Positions 38,831 through 57,474 are shown, numbered from the stretch's first letter. The stretch: 64,000 bases of DNA from Cacajao melanocephalus (GCA_963573385.1 CAUYLG010061908.1:1-64000), one strand, 5' to 3'. Notes: generated by a model from the sequence alone, not told the origin. Made by a program: numbers and translations.

Positions 38831-39992
38831 TCCATGTCTATTATCCACAGTTAAAAGTTCACTGAGATATGACGGTGTGACTTTCTCCCCCATCTATATC
38901 GCCAAATCCATTTTTAATTCTCGTTTTCCTTTCTCATGGACTTTGAAGACTTCGTTCCTTGGCAGACAGACTTTGCAATCCCAGGGACTCTGAGTTTCAC
39001 GCATCGCCATTAGCACCACAGAATTCATCTGGAGGCTGGGGAGAGATGCCCAGGAGTCCTCCAAACATTTGAAGCTTCTCCAGCTTTACTTGTCTGTTTT
39101 TTACTTAGTCTGTGCTCATTCCGCCTCACTTTGTATTTGCTAGATGAAGGGGATAATGATTATGACTGTTTCCGTAAGCAAGAGCAAGGGAGGCAATTAG
39201 TTCAATAAATGTTAATTAAGTGCTAACTATATGCAGCTACTGTGAGAGGTGCTGGAAATACAAGATCGGGAAAAGAGCCCCTGTCCAGAAGAAGTTCACA
39301 AAAATCTCTTAACTCTTTGCATCCCAACAACAAGGTAACTTTCTGGCCATTACAGAATGTCACATTTGAATTTCCCAAGGTTTCCTTTTTACCTTTCTTG
39401 TTCTTAACAAACTTCACGTGCCTGAAATTTCTCATGTTTGCCTTTTTTTCCCCAATCAAGTTGACACATACCTCTGCTGGCTAGGTCTCTTGGCGATCCT
39501 GAATAAACGGTGTTCATGGTGCAAATTAAACATGTAGAAAGCACATTCATCCTTTTAAATGCAGTGTCTAGCAAGTTCTTGCTACCTGGAAAGTGTTCCA
39601 TAAATATTTTTTTTAATCGGGAAAAGGATTTTCAAGTTGTCAGGGTACAATTTAATTTCAACATGCTCTGTAAGCTTGAGAAGAGCAGACAGGATGAGCA
39701 TAATTTGGTTTTCTTGGGAAAAAGGAGAAGGTGGAGCCATGTCTGGGAACGGAAACTGACACCCTAGGACTTGAATCTGCACTTTCTCTTTCTTGGACCT
39801 GAGCCTCTTGGAACTCAGCGTCAGCCTCAGATCAGGGCAGGTTGGTGGTTGAAGCATTTAGGGAAGGATGTTTATAATAGCTTATTTTTTACTTATTATA
39901 GAAGGAGTGCATGCTCATGACGACCAAAATGAGTCATTGAGGTAGCCAGGGGTAGACCAGGCCTTCAAACTCAGGTTGCCTGTCCCCTAGAG
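38831..39992. other. Intergenic unique sequence with an L2 3'-end trace
   Basis: 39195-39300 ('ttcaataaatgttaattaagtgctaac...ggtgctggaaatacaagatc') is L2-like. The open frames around 39223-39857 overlap on both strands and look like chance. Confidence 0.4.
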
Positions 39993-40476
39993 CAGGGGTG
40001 CCCAACCCCCAGTCCATGGCCCATTAGGAACTGGGCCGCACAGCAGGAGGTGAGCTCCATCTGGGACAGCCACTCCAGTCACTTGCATTACAGCCTGAGC
40101 TCCACCCCCTGGCAGATCAGCTGCAAGATTAGATGCTCACAGGAGCGCTAACCCTATGGTGAACTGCGCATGCGAGGGATCTAGGTTGCATGCACCTTAT
40201 GAGAATCTAATGCCTGATGATCTGTCTCTGTCTCCCCTCTCCCCCAGATGGAACCGTCTAGTTGCAGGAAAACAAGCTCAGGGCTCCCAGATTCGACATT
40301 ATGGTGACTTATGTAAATTTTCATTCTATATTACAATGTCAGCATAATAGAAATAAAGTGCACAATCAATGTAACAAGCTTGAATCATCCCCAAACCATC
40401 CCCGCCAACCTAGGTTCCTGGAAAAATTGCCTCCCACAAAACCAGTCCTTGGTGCCAAAAAGGTTGGGAACTGCTG
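39993..40476 (-). mobile_element. MER1-type (hAT-Charlie) DNA transposon
   Basis: Ends 'caggggtgcccaaccccc' and 'ggttgggaactgctg' are imperfect terminal inverted repeats. Eight-base duplications ccctagag (39985-39992) and ccccagag (40477-40484) flank it with one mismatch, as expected for hAT elements. Confidence 0.85.
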
Positions 40477-40489
40477 CCCCAGAGTCATG

Positions 40490-41554
40490 AAACAAGACTG
40501 CATCACCTTAGGGATGAGCTAAGGATCGCCTGAGTGATTGGTGACCTCAGGGTTAGGCTCAGAGCCAGTGAGAGGAGTGGGAGACGTCTTCACGCTGGAG
40601 TTCCAGAAGAGGACAAAGCGGCGTTGCTGGTATGTTTGTGATATGTCGTCAGAAAAAAGACAAGGTAGAGGAGGGCAGTTATGCAGCAGGTTCCGCAACA
40701 CTTAGAGGCCCCTCACCTACCGACAGATGCTTGGCTCACACTGCTCAGGAGCAAGGAGCCTGCATGCAACTTAGCCTCTAGGTTGCATCTTTCAAAGACT
40801 CAGAAATATACAGCCATAGATTTGTTATCAACGGCCATCAAGAGGGAAGGATAAACACGAAAGGTTTGTGGGAATCATAATCGTTAGAATGTTCAAGCAT
40901 CAATAATTTGTGACAACCTAAGACATCTCAAAAGTCTCTGTGTTAGATTGCTTCGAATTGTATTTATTACATCCTATGCTATAGTGTAAAGTTTGAAAAG
41001 TAAAGGAAGCAACAAATCTTGACCAGCAGGTGGCAGTCTTACCTCATATAATTTCTTTAAAAGCTTGTAGAAAGAATTACAGTAAATTATTTTATTCTGT
41101 GTGATATCTTAACAGAAATCTAAATGTAAAACTCATATTTAGAATGAATTATAAATTCAATATTATTTAATCATACCATGGCCTGGAGTTCCATGACTAA
41201 TGTTAACTAAACTGTTCATTCAACTAACTGCAAAAATACAAGATAATATGTGCTTATTAAGTGAATTTATCATCAAGACATATTTCAGCACACTAGATAG
41301 AAAAGCATAATGTCTAGACTACTCTAAGTCATGGGTTAAATATAGTTAAATATCAGTTTTTCAATTAAAATATTTAATATATTTTACCTTCCTATGCCAG
41401 GCCTATATAATTTTATATTACATATCTCGGAAATCTCATTAATTTTTTTAATGTATAAGTTTTCATTCACTCTGAAGAAAGATTATTTTCAATGTTTGGA
41501 AAGGTTACTATATGGTTGTAATTTTTATCACATTTAAAAGCATATTTCACACAC
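40490..41554. other. Intergenic AT-rich sequence
   Basis: Nothing recognised. Confidence 0.3.
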
Positions 41555-41925
41555 TTAGTCCACTTTGTGTTGCTATCACAGAATGCCACAGGCTAGGTAA
41601 TTTATAAGGAAAGGACGTTTATTTGGCTCATGGTTCGGGAGTCCTGGAAGTCCAAGTGCATGATGCTGGTGTCTGGTAAAGGCATTAGTGCTGCATCACT
41701 CCATGGCGGAAGGCAGAAGGGCAAGAGAGGGTGAATGCAAGAGAGGGTCAAAGTCACTTTTATACTAAACCCACTCCTACAATAACAACATTCATCTATT
41801 CATGAGGGCAGAGCCCTCATGGCCTAAACACGTCTTAACGGTCCCACTTCTTACACCTGTCATAACGGCAATTAAAAATCAACATGAGTTTTGGAGGGCA
41901 TATTCCAATCATCATACATACTATT
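41555..41925 (-). mobile_element. MLT1-like LTR, antisense
   Basis: 'cttagtccactttgtgttgctatcacagaatgccaca', 'ctggaagtccaag', 'catgagggcagagccctcatggcc' fit the same LTR class as at 5116. Confidence 0.6.
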
Positions 41926-41994
41926 CAAAATTAAAATGACAAACTCCACTTGGTAATTATAGTAAACTTATGTTTACTTGAAAATATTTACTGA

Positions 41995-42378
<384 letters not shown>

Positions 42379-42449
42379 TAATACATTAATAAGCATGCCT
42401 CTGCCCCCAGAATTATGTTGGGCATTAAGAAATGAAAGAAAAGGTTCTT

Positions 42450-43729
<1,280 letters not shown>

Positions 43730-43792
43730 TTACTTAATTTAATTTTAAAAATAGTATATTCTCTACTGCCTAGTGATCTTTTGTGCAAAGTA

Positions 43793-44034
43793 AGGTTGCC
43801 CCCAAGAATCTTCCAGAATCCTACTGGTGCTGACCCTCCATAGGTTGGTTGTCATTGTGTCCACATAAAATTCATGTCGACATCCTAACCCCCATAACCC
43901 CAGAATGTCAGCTGATTTGGATGTAAGGTTGTTGCAGATGTAATTAGTTATGATGAGGTCGTGCTGGGGAAGGGTGGGGCCTTAAATTCAATATGACTGG
44001 TGTTCCGATTAAATGGGATATGTAGACACAGATG
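43793..44034 (+). repeat. Inverted repeat, left arm (~242 bp)
   Basis: From 'aggttgcccccaagaatcttcc' to 'gtagacacagatg'. Pairs with 44229-44473 at roughly 85-90% identity by eye. The first ~45 bases lie outside the LTR. Confidence 0.9.
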
Positions 44035-44525
44035 CACACACGGGGAGAATGCTGTGTGAAAACTGCAGTGTTGCTGCCAGAAGACAAGGAACTACCAGAA
44101 GCTGGGAGACAGCCTGGAACAGATCATTCCTTCATGACTTCAGCGCGAGCAGGGCCTTGCAGACACCTTCATCTTGGACTTCCAGCCTCCAGACCTGTCA
44201 GACAATACATTTCTGTTGTTTGAGCCACGTCTGTGTCTGCATATTCTCGTTTTATCGCAACACCAGTCATGTTGAATTTAAGGCCCACCCTACTCCAGCA
44301 CAACCTCATCATATCTGATTACATCTGCAACAACTTTATAGCCAAATAAGCTGACATTCTGGGGTTCTGGGGGTTAGGATGTCGACATGAATTTTGGGGG
44401 GGACACAGTGACAATAACCAGCCTATGGAGGGTAAGCACCAGTAGGATTCTGGAAGATTCTTGGGTGCAACCTGTTTGTGGTACTTTGCTCCATCAACCC
44501 TAGCAAACTAATAACACCTATCAAT
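43840..44525 (+). mobile_element. MLT1-like LTR, sense, interrupted by an inverted self-copy
   Basis: The LTR runs from about 43850 to 'ctgttgtttgagccac' at 44228 and resumes at 44473 with 'tgtttgtggtactttgctcc ... ctagcaaactaataaca', the expected LTR 3' end. The 245 bases between are an inverted copy of the LTR's own 5' part plus its flank. Confidence 0.7.
44229..44473 (-). repeat. Inverted repeat, right arm (~245 bp)
   Basis: Reverse complement of the left arm, including the non-LTR flank 'aagaatcttccagaatcctactggtgct'. The spacer is 44035-44228. Confidence 0.9.
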
Positions 44526-44679
44526 CAAAATGCACTGCCTTTATCTCGATATTTTGTAGGTATAAACATATATAGTGAAATCCAACATAAGTATTCAGAG
44601 GCAGTCACCTCATTAGACTTATGGATTGGGGAGAAACTCATGCAGAGGACTCTAAGTAAATTCTCATTCACCAACTTTT

Positions 44680-44775
44680 CTTTTTCTTTCTTTCTTTCTT
44701 TTCTTTCTTTCCTTCTTTCCTTCTTTCCTTCTTTCCTTCTTTCTTTCTTTCTTCCTTTCTTTCTTTCTTTCTTGA
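44680..44775 (+). repeat. (TTTC)n/(TTCC)n pyrimidine microsatellite
   Basis: Expanded poly-T of the adjacent antisense Alu, all T and C on this strand. Confidence 0.95.
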
Positions 44776-45073
44776 AATGGAGTTTTACTCTTGTTGCCCA
44801 GGCTGGAGTGTAATCGTGCAATCTCGGCTCAGTGACACCTCCATCTGCCAGGTTCAAGCAGTTCTCCTGCCTCAGCCTCCTGCATAGCTGAGATTACAAC
44901 TGTGCGCCACCATGCCCGGCTATTTTTTTTTTTTTTTGTATTTTTGTATTTTCAGTAGAGATAGGATTTCACCATGTTAGCCAGGCTGGTCTCGAACTCC
45001 TGATCTCAGGTGATCCACTTGCCTCGGCCTCCCAAAGTGCTGGGATTATAGGTGTGGGCCACTGCACCTGGCC
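44776..45073 (-). mobile_element. Alu, antisense
   Basis: Full antisense Alu with a long internal T-run. Confidence 0.9.
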
Positions 45074-45700
45074 TCATTCACCAATTTAAAATTAAGTGTG
45101 GCAGGTGGTGGAGGCTGGTGAAAAAGTGGCAAAAGGGTCTGGATGAGGCTACTCTCTGGATTCTGCATGAGGTAGAAGGCTGGTTGGACCAGCGCTCTAT
45201 GAATCACCAGCTTGTTGGAACATCATCTGGCTTTAGGTGTCCACACTGGCTTCCTTTGAGTCACTTTTCTTGTTCTCAGCCAAACATTGCCTCAGCGGGC
45301 TCATGTACCCTGTGTGGTGGAACTGGGCTTTAGGCTTGGACTGCTCTGAAAGATGATCCAGAATGCTCCTGATTCTGATCCTCAAACCTATGACTCTCCA
45401 TCTTCAGGGTTAAAACTGTGCCAATTCTGAGAAGACAAAAAACAAACGTAAAACAAAAAAACCTGTCCATATATCCTTATTTGGTATACTTATTTCATTG
45501 ATTTCCCTGTTTCCAAAAAGGACTTGAGATGACTTAGAATAAAAACACCTGGCCAAGATGTACATGATCAACCATGTGGTCTGAAATTGACTAGGTAGTT
45601 ACACATTCTATCAAGTCGGCTTTCACGGAATGGAAAGTTCTACTCAGATACCAAATGGAAATGCATGCCTGGTCTGTGCTATTAGAACAACATGTGCTTA
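45074..45700. other. Intergenic unique sequence
   Basis: No gene or repeat recognised. Confidence 0.3.
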
Positions 45701-45705
45701 TGTTT

Positions 45706-46755
45706 CAGGATCTTTCGGGTGCTGCTTTTTCTTTGGGGTATCAGGTGGCACCTTTGCCCAAGTTCTTGTCCCACGTCCAGGAAGAATCCAGAACGAATGA
45801 GGTATGCAGACAAATGGAGGGTGAACAAGACAAAAAGGAGATTTACTGAGTGTTGAAACAGCTCAGAGGAGAGCCACAGTGGGTGGCTCCTTTCTGCAGG
45901 AAGGTTGTCCCATCCACTCTGCAGCTCTCAGCAGAGAGGAGGCTCCTCCCAATGGGTGCTCAGCTCTCAGGAGAGACCATAGCTCCTCTCTGCAGCTGGT
46001 CACCCCATCATCTTCCCAGCTCTCCACAGAGAGGGTAGCTCTTCTCTGCAGCTGGTCCTCTAGTGACTCTCCATTCTCTGCTCTGCTCTGGCTGTGCTGA
46101 GGGATGACGGGGTGCATTTATGGACCTCACAGGGGAGGAAGTATGTGCCAATTGGTCCATGGGCAGCCATGGACAGGCCCAGAAAAGGCACCACAAGTCC
46201 CCACTGCAGCCCCTCCCACAGCCTTCCGGCACTCCCTGTTCTGAAGATGGGGCATTACCAGAGACCCCACACACACACCTTCCACCCAGGAATGTGTCTG
46301 CCTCCTACCATTCATGGCACCCAGGCTTGGCCAGACTTTGCTCCAAGATCAGAGCTGGTGCTGACAGTAGGGAGAAGCCAGGTAGCAGGAGGAGGCACTT
46401 CCAAGCCTACAAGGGCAGGAGAGCCTTCCCGGGCCCCCAAGAGTGCAGGAATACCTAAGTCTTCCGCTGCTGCTTTGGGCAGCTATAGCGGCGAAGTGGG
46501 TGGGAGCAAGGGCAGGGCTTCTGCATGCTCCCAACCCCCAAGAGCCCCCAGCTCCACATCTGGATCCCTCTCTGCCTGATCTCCTCACTCCCTTGCTGCG
46601 CTGAGCCCCACTGCAAGCTGTGGGAGAAGGTGAGGGGGCTGTCTGCCTCCTCCCCATGCTCTGCAGCAGCTGGTGTGATGGCAGCACCCCACCAGACAGC
46701 TCCTGCTGCCACCATCATTTTCAAAGACTGGAATAAGTTTTATCTGCCATGACAT
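45706..46755 (-). mobile_element. ERV-type solo LTR (~1 kb), antisense; family uncertain
   Basis: On the - strand it opens TGTCATGGCAG, has a TATA-like 'ccataaatgcacc' (+ strand about 46116), and closes near 45706 with 'ccgaaagatcctgaaaca', a TG...CA LTR layout. GC-rich, unlike its surroundings. Resembles class I primate LTRs of the MER52/LTR12 kind, from memory only. No clear target duplication was found and no proviral genes are attached. Confidence 0.6.
45885..46090. repeat. Degenerate minisatellite inside the LTR
   Basis: Units built on 'cagctctc(a/c)(g/c)(a/g)agag' followed by 'gctcctctctgcagctggtc' recur about four times. Confidence 0.7.
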
Positions 46756-46959
46756 TACTTTTTACATACAGCAGCTAATCAGAGATAAATTGGTCAATAT
46801 AAACAGCAGAGAAAAGGTAGGGGAAGTTCTCTTTAGTCTTATTATTTGTTAACCATATTTCCCTACAGCAGGTTCAATAACAAATGATAACCCCTTATGT
46901 AGGAAGACTCACTTTGTGAAAAATGTTGTGTGTGTGTGTTTCTAACTTGTTCTTGTATA

Positions 46960-47260
46960 TACTTTTTTTTTTTTTTTTTTAGATTAGATCTCACTATCTT
47001 GCTCAGGCTGGAGCGCAGTGGCGTGATGCTTTCCCTGTAGCCTAAACCTCCCAGGCCCAAGAAATCCTCCCACCTCAGCCTCCCGAGTAGCTGGGCACAC
47101 AGTCGTGCACCACCCCACCGAGCCAAGTTTCTTATTTTTTGTAGAGATGTAGTCTCCCTATGCTACCCTGGCTGGTCTCAAACTCCTAGGCTTAAGCAAT
47201 CCTCCTGCATTGGCCTTCCAAAGTGCTGGGATTACAGGCATGAACCACGAGGCCTGGCAT
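46960..47260 (-). mobile_element. Alu (old), antisense
   Basis: Diverged antisense Alu. Confidence 0.88.
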
Positions 47261-47940
47261 TTGTATATACTTGTAAGTCACAGAACTAAAAAACAAGAGA
47301 CAGAAAAAGCTACCATCTGAACCAATTGTGTAACAGGAAAACAAGGAGCACACACACACGCAAAAAGCAAAACAGGAGAAATAAAAATGAATTAACATGA
47401 ATAATTTTTTTTTCTAAGGAAGTAACAATACAAGCACTACAAATCCTTACAAACACAATTCAAGAAAATAGGTGGTGGTCGGGAATGATTTACACAATTT
47501 AAATGTTTTAACAAATTAATTTTAATTTTAAAAGAAGAAATCAGAACTCAAGAATTTATTTCAGAAAGAGCAAAATGAGCAGAGTCCTTTTCTCCAAGAT
47601 CCCTTGAATTATCCTAAAGCGTCCCAGGACAAACAAACAAGAAAGAATCATTCTTCAAAAAATATATATACAGTAGGGTTGCATTTGAAACACAATTCCA
47701 CATATACCACCTACAAATTACTCCATGGCAACCCAGCGTGCTCTACTCTGAAAGCTCCATTAAATCACATCCTTACAGAAAGAAAAAGTCAGCCAGTCAT
47801 CCAAGAAGCCCATGGCACTAACATGATGCTAATATTGGCCCCTTCCTGAATTGTTAATCAATTGTCTCGTTGAAAGCTGATTCCTCTGTACTGGCAGACT
47901 TGAGTCAGGGTAAGACTGATGAAGGACGACACTATATCTG
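47261..47940. other. Intergenic unique sequence
   Basis: No gene or repeat recognised. Confidence 0.3.
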
Positions 47941-47944
47941 TTGA

Positions 47945-48469
<525 letters not shown>

Positions 48470-48485
48470 GAATGAATGTTTTCTG

Positions 48486-49911
<1,426 letters not shown>

Positions 49912-50639
49912 TCAAGCAGTTCTTTACTGGATCAAAACTTCTCTGAGCAAACCCCACTCCAGGATCGCTAAAGCATGGAGCCCTAGCAACTGTGAAAGGA
50001 TGGAACTGAATCCAAAAACTGCCATGGATCTCCAGTTTCCTTTCGCATCAGATCAAACCATAGTCAGAAGATAAAGGTCAGTGGGTTCCCTGACTTGAGC
50101 ATCTGGCCCTTCCCTCCATAACATACAGAAAAGGTGTCTCCTTATCAGGTTTAATCCTCATAGTGTTACATATTAAAGCTATCAAGGATTCGTATTAAGA
50201 CTGAACGGAGTAAATACCATGGGCAAGCAGGAGCCCCTGGGATGTCTCACCCTAGCCTCTACTCACCTGGAAATTTGACAAATCCCTTCAAGACAGATGG
50301 CTCTGACTGTCACCCAGACATCGGCACAGGGACTTTCCTTTCAGCCCTCATTTAGGAAGTTTTTGTGTGCATAAGAATTACTGCATAGATTATACCCTCA
50401 AACACGTTACATTTTATGGTCAATGTAAGGGATGTTCTAGATTCATTTTTACTATGTACTAACTTTGGAACCTAAACCTCCATGAGAAGATACCTCCCTG
50501 AATACCAACTGGCATCTAACCAAATAGTCTCTTTTTTTTCTCTTTAGCTGAACAGCTACTCAAAATGAAGTCATTGCCTTTCTTCCACATATCTTGTTCC
50601 TCATATAGAACAATTTATTTGAAAACTGTATAAATCCAT
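49912..50639. other. Intergenic unique sequence
   Basis: Nothing recognised. Confidence 0.3.
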
Positions 50640-52992
<2,353 letters not shown>

Positions 52993-53256
52993 GCATGTAG
53001 TCTTTGAAAATGGTCCTGGAAGTCAGGCTGACAGCAATGATCTTGGAATCTACAACCAGGCTTACATCTGAGAAGTCTCTCGGATGCTTCCAGTAATGGT
53101 TCTGGTTCCTCATTTCCCCATAAGTCTTCCCATAATATTATGAAAGGAGGGCAAATAATGTTGTTAAGAAAAATAAATAGCATGAGAGTAAATGTGAGCA
53201 AAAACAAGAGGCAGAGATAGAAAATCAGATTAAGACCTTTAGAACTTGAAGCTTCA

Positions 53257-53540
53257 GGGCTGGGTGTGGTAGCTCACGCCTGCAATCCCAGCACTTTGTG
53301 AGGTCGAGGAGAGGGGTTCATGAGGTCAGGAGTTCGAGACCAGCCTGACCAACATGGTGAAACCCTGTAAATTAGCTGGGCATGGTGGTGCATGCCTGTA
53401 ATCTTAGCTACTCAGGAGGCTGAGGCAGGAGAATCACTTGAACCCCGGAGCTGGAGGTGGCAGCGAACTGAGATCGCACCACTGCACTCCAGCCTGGGGG
53501 ACAGAGCGAGACTCTGTCTCAAAAAAAAAAAAAAAAAAAA
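53257..53540 (+). mobile_element. Alu, sense, internal deletion
   Basis: Lacks 'ctctactaaaaatacaaa' in the middle linker. The flank 'agaacttgaagctt' (53241) recurs as 'agaacttaaagctt' (53541). Confidence 0.9.
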
Positions 53541-55528
53541 AGAACTTAAAGCTTTCAAGTAGGCAGTCAACACACAAACAAGTCCAAGCTGTAAAATGAG
53601 TGTAAGGCAGGGTGGAGGAGCATGATTGTGCTATGATGACTATTTTGGTACTCTTTTGTAATACTGACCTTTTTAGAGCTGTCTTTGGTTCTCCTGATTT
53701 TCTGGTATCCTCAGAACGAGGGCCTGGGGCTAAGAGAATCACAGGCTGGTTAACAGCTAAGTGAAGACCAGCAGTTTTGCTCAGAGTAAACTCATTACCT
53801 ACCTCGTCTCTTATGGGCAATAAGCTATAGTTGACTTTTAATATAATTAAATGTAATATTCATGTAACAGTCCAAGATTCCTAAAGACAGCTGGCTATTC
53901 CCTTTTTAATCTTAGTCCATTTTCAGTAATTAGTACTATAGGCCAAGCACACCCTCACACAGCAGTACACATCACTGAAATCACTCACAGTGATGGGCAT
54001 CTCCAGGGTCCTTTTATGCTCCACTTTCTCTTCCCCCATCATTGCTAACCCATATCATTGTGCTTATTTGCAATTCTTAGCTGCACTTCTTACCCCATGC
54101 TCCATACTTCTGAACAGCAAGTCATAATTTCTATTTATTTTAAGGAAACTGTCCCATTTCATTCATAAACACAATGGCAACATTCCTCAAATTTTAGGGA
54201 TGGTTAATTTCAACATGCCTTTACAATTCCTATTAAAGCAGCAAGGAAGGCTCATTGGAACTAACAGCAAGGAAGACTCATTGGAATTAGCAGGAGAAAC
54301 ACCCACCTATGACGAGAGGATGAGAGAGCCCATAAACCGTGATGCTGAAAAGGACAGCCACTGCTTCAAAGTCATCCATACATCTGGCCATACGTTCAAT
54401 TTTGTCTTTTTTGATGGATGACTGAAGTCAGGGAGAAACACATTGGTAACAGATCTGAAATACGTCACCAGAGAGACAAGCAGAATCTATACCAGAGAGA
54501 CTTGAGGCCAATGCCTGACTGGTATTTCAGACCAACCAAGTGGACTGATAGTTAGCTGTATTTTAAAAATGCCTGCCTCTAGGATTCTCCAGCATGTGGT
54601 TCTACCACCAATTTCCAGCAGATAATTCAACAAAATGTATTGGCATCTCTTGTGTGCCAGAAACTATACTAGATTAGACCGAAAAGAGTCCTAAAGAAAA
54701 GCTGCAGAGCTTATATATGACTAAATATCACAGGAGAAACATAATTTCTTAAGAAATTAAGTCCAAATAAAGAAATCTACTTTCTCAGCTGGATAACTGC
54801 AGTTATGACATAACCTCCACACAATCCATAAATAAAGAGAAACTATTCATAAGCATAGTTATCCATGATGGAGAACAAAACAAACCAGCCAGTCATTCCT
54901 AGAATGAAGGGTAGAAACTGTATTCATTATTTGGGGAAGACAGAGCCAGCATCATACTGAAGGTGACTGCATTTGGCCTTTTGTGATAGGGAAGGAAAAG
55001 GGTCCAGTTTGTTAGGAAACTTCATTTCTGGGGTTGGATTAAGTCAAAATTGTGACATCATCTAAAGTAGACTTCAGTGTCAAACCCGCTTTCCCATTGT
55101 GACAATCCACTTGTAGATGGCCTGGGCTCCCCACTGTGGAGCCTCTCAGGGTGGGACCCAGGCTTTGGACAGCTGGTTCCATGCTCTAGAAAAGCCTTAT
55201 TTAGCAGTGGGGAGGTCCCAAGAAGAGAAGCCACATACCCCTATAAAGCAAGCCTTCTTAGCCTACCAGAGTCCTTCAGATCTTACCAAATGAAAGCCAG
55301 CTTGCTCCACCTACTGCCAAGCCAGCCTCTTACCCTCCCCATTCTTGTCTCTGTAAGTCCCCCAGACACCACTAAAAAGCCCTTTGTACATCTCTACCAT
55401 CCATCTCAGCCTCATCCCTCCTGGCCTTGGCCATACCTTGGGGCTACTCCTCAGCCTCTGGCCTCAAAGGAGTCCTTGTGTCCACACCAGGACTTTTGGT
55501 GTCACGTTTAACCAAAAGATAAAAAGCC
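53541..55528. other. Intergenic unique sequence
   Basis: No gene. Contains the 26-bp tandem duplication at 54239-54290. Confidence 0.35.
54239..54290 (+). repeat. 26-bp tandem duplication
   Basis: Two units starting cagcaaggaag, 54239-54264 and 54265-54290, three differences. Confidence 0.85.
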
Positions 55529-55830
55529 GAGGCTGGGTCTAGTGGCCCATGCCTGTAATCCCAGCAGCACTTTGGGAGGTCAAGGTGGGAGGATCACTTG
55601 AGGCAGGAGTTGGAGATCAGCTGGAGCAACACGGTGAGATACCCATCTCTACAAAAAATTGAAAAATTAGCTGGGCATGGTAGCATGCACCTGTAGTTCC
55701 AGCTACTCAGGAGGCTCAGGTGGGAGGATTGCCTGAGTCCAGGAGTTTGCAGCTGCAGTGAGCTGAAGTGCACCACCGCACTCCAGCTTAGGCAACAGAG
55801 TGAGACCCTGTCTCAAAAAAAAAGAGAAAA
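55529..55830 (+). mobile_element. AluJ-like, sense
   Basis: Diverged sense Alu with A/G-rich tail. Confidence 0.88.
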
Positions 55831-57456
55831 GAAAAAGGAAAGATAAAATACAGAATTCTGTTTCTTCTCTCTTAATTCTAGTAAATAACTACTCAAAAAA
55901 AGAGAGGTATGAAAGTTACCAGCCCAGAAAATTACAATCAACATCATGAGTTTCCTTTGGATTTCTCATCATGCAAAAACAAAGTCACAGTTATTCCTAC
56001 TGAGATCACAATGAAGCTGCCAGATCCCCCCCTGAGCTTAAGAGCCTCCCTCTTCTGAGCAGCATTTGGAGGTGAGTGGCGGAGCTTCTCTGTCAAGTCT
56101 GGGGACAAAGGATTCACCTGGTGGGCCACACTCTTGGAGAATATGTTGGCATCTTTGGATGTGTGTTTTCCCATATGTCAAGTGCTGATGTTCCTTTGCT
56201 TGTTTGTTTATTTGGGTCACCCAACTCCAACATCCTCCATCATAGAGTGGGAAAAGGAATGTCTGGCTTTCCTTCCTTCCTGAGGAAATCACGAATGAGA
56301 AGAACAAACTCCAAGCTATATATAAAGTCAGGACTTTCCCCGAATCGAAGAGCAAAGTACCTGTGATGTCAAATTCTTTACAAAGGGGTTCCCACTAGAG
56401 CTCAGCCATCCCCCCTAGTCAGAGTCTCCAGGGCTCTGTTTCTCTCACCAAGGCATTCCTTCTTCTCACCTTCCTCTGCACATATCCACCCACCTTTCAA
56501 GAAATGCCACCTCTACACGCAGGAGGCAAAGTTCCAGATGCATCCCTTCTCCTGCCAATAATCCATGGCCCTACATCTGAGTTACTGACTGAAATGAAAC
56601 CCTGGTGGGTGGGAGCTCAGCTGTGATGGCCATTTGTCTCAAGTTGGCAAACTGTCCAGAAGGGAAGGGCTTTGGTGTGGTCTCAGAAGGAGGTCCAGGA
56701 AGGATGTGACCCTTCACGCTGGGTTTTCTGCCCGCTGTGAGTTGCAGGCATGCCACTTGATCTCCTGATTCTTCCAGCAGATAACCACTTAACCCACACA
56801 GGTGCACACCCCTCCAAGGGACCAATGTCAATGCTGAGTCCAAACCCAGAATGAGGAAGGGGAATATTTTACTAATACAGTATTGACTCAGCCTTTTCAA
56901 GAGGCCTTGTTCTCCTCAACCAGCAAATCACAAAACTGGAGAGACATACTGGCTTCCTTCCATTCTCCCCCCAACCCTCCTCCTAATTGTGCTGTTACAA
57001 ACTCCCAGGACAAGGGAAAGCCTAATACACCTCTTATTGTCCTCTTCCACGAAGAGTGTAAGGTCAAAACTTCCAATCCCCCACTCACTCTCTGCTGGAG
57101 GGGGCAGAATTCAGAACGGAGTAGCTGGAGAGTACCATCCGGCCTGCATTAATTACCAAGTGAAATCTCTATGTGGTTCAACAGGGGGAAAAACAAGCAG
57201 CTACTTTGCTAGGTTACTTTTCTATGTTCTCTAGACCCTCTAATACAAGCCAAGGCTACGTAATAAGCACAGATTTAGATAACACTTTTATGAATGAGCA
57301 GATACCTCTCCCACCCACACAGATCTCTCTGCCAAAGAAACCCCAATACAGGAGCTACTTGAAGCTTTTGACCAAGAGTTATCATTCTTCATTTTGTCCA
57401 TGTGACTTAGAACTGTTTCTCACATATAGCGTGCAGAGTCACCAGGACGACTTGTT
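55831..57456. other. Intergenic unique sequence
   Basis: No gene. Open frames at 55944-57234 overlap on both strands and carry no recognisable domain. Confidence 0.35.
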
Positions 57457-57474
57457 AAAAATCAGTGCCTCCTG

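Noticed and set aside
46094..46579. 161-residue open frame and its overlaps in the GC-rich LTR
   Set aside because: Lies within an LTR with tandem repeats. Frames overlap on both strands and carry no protein motif.
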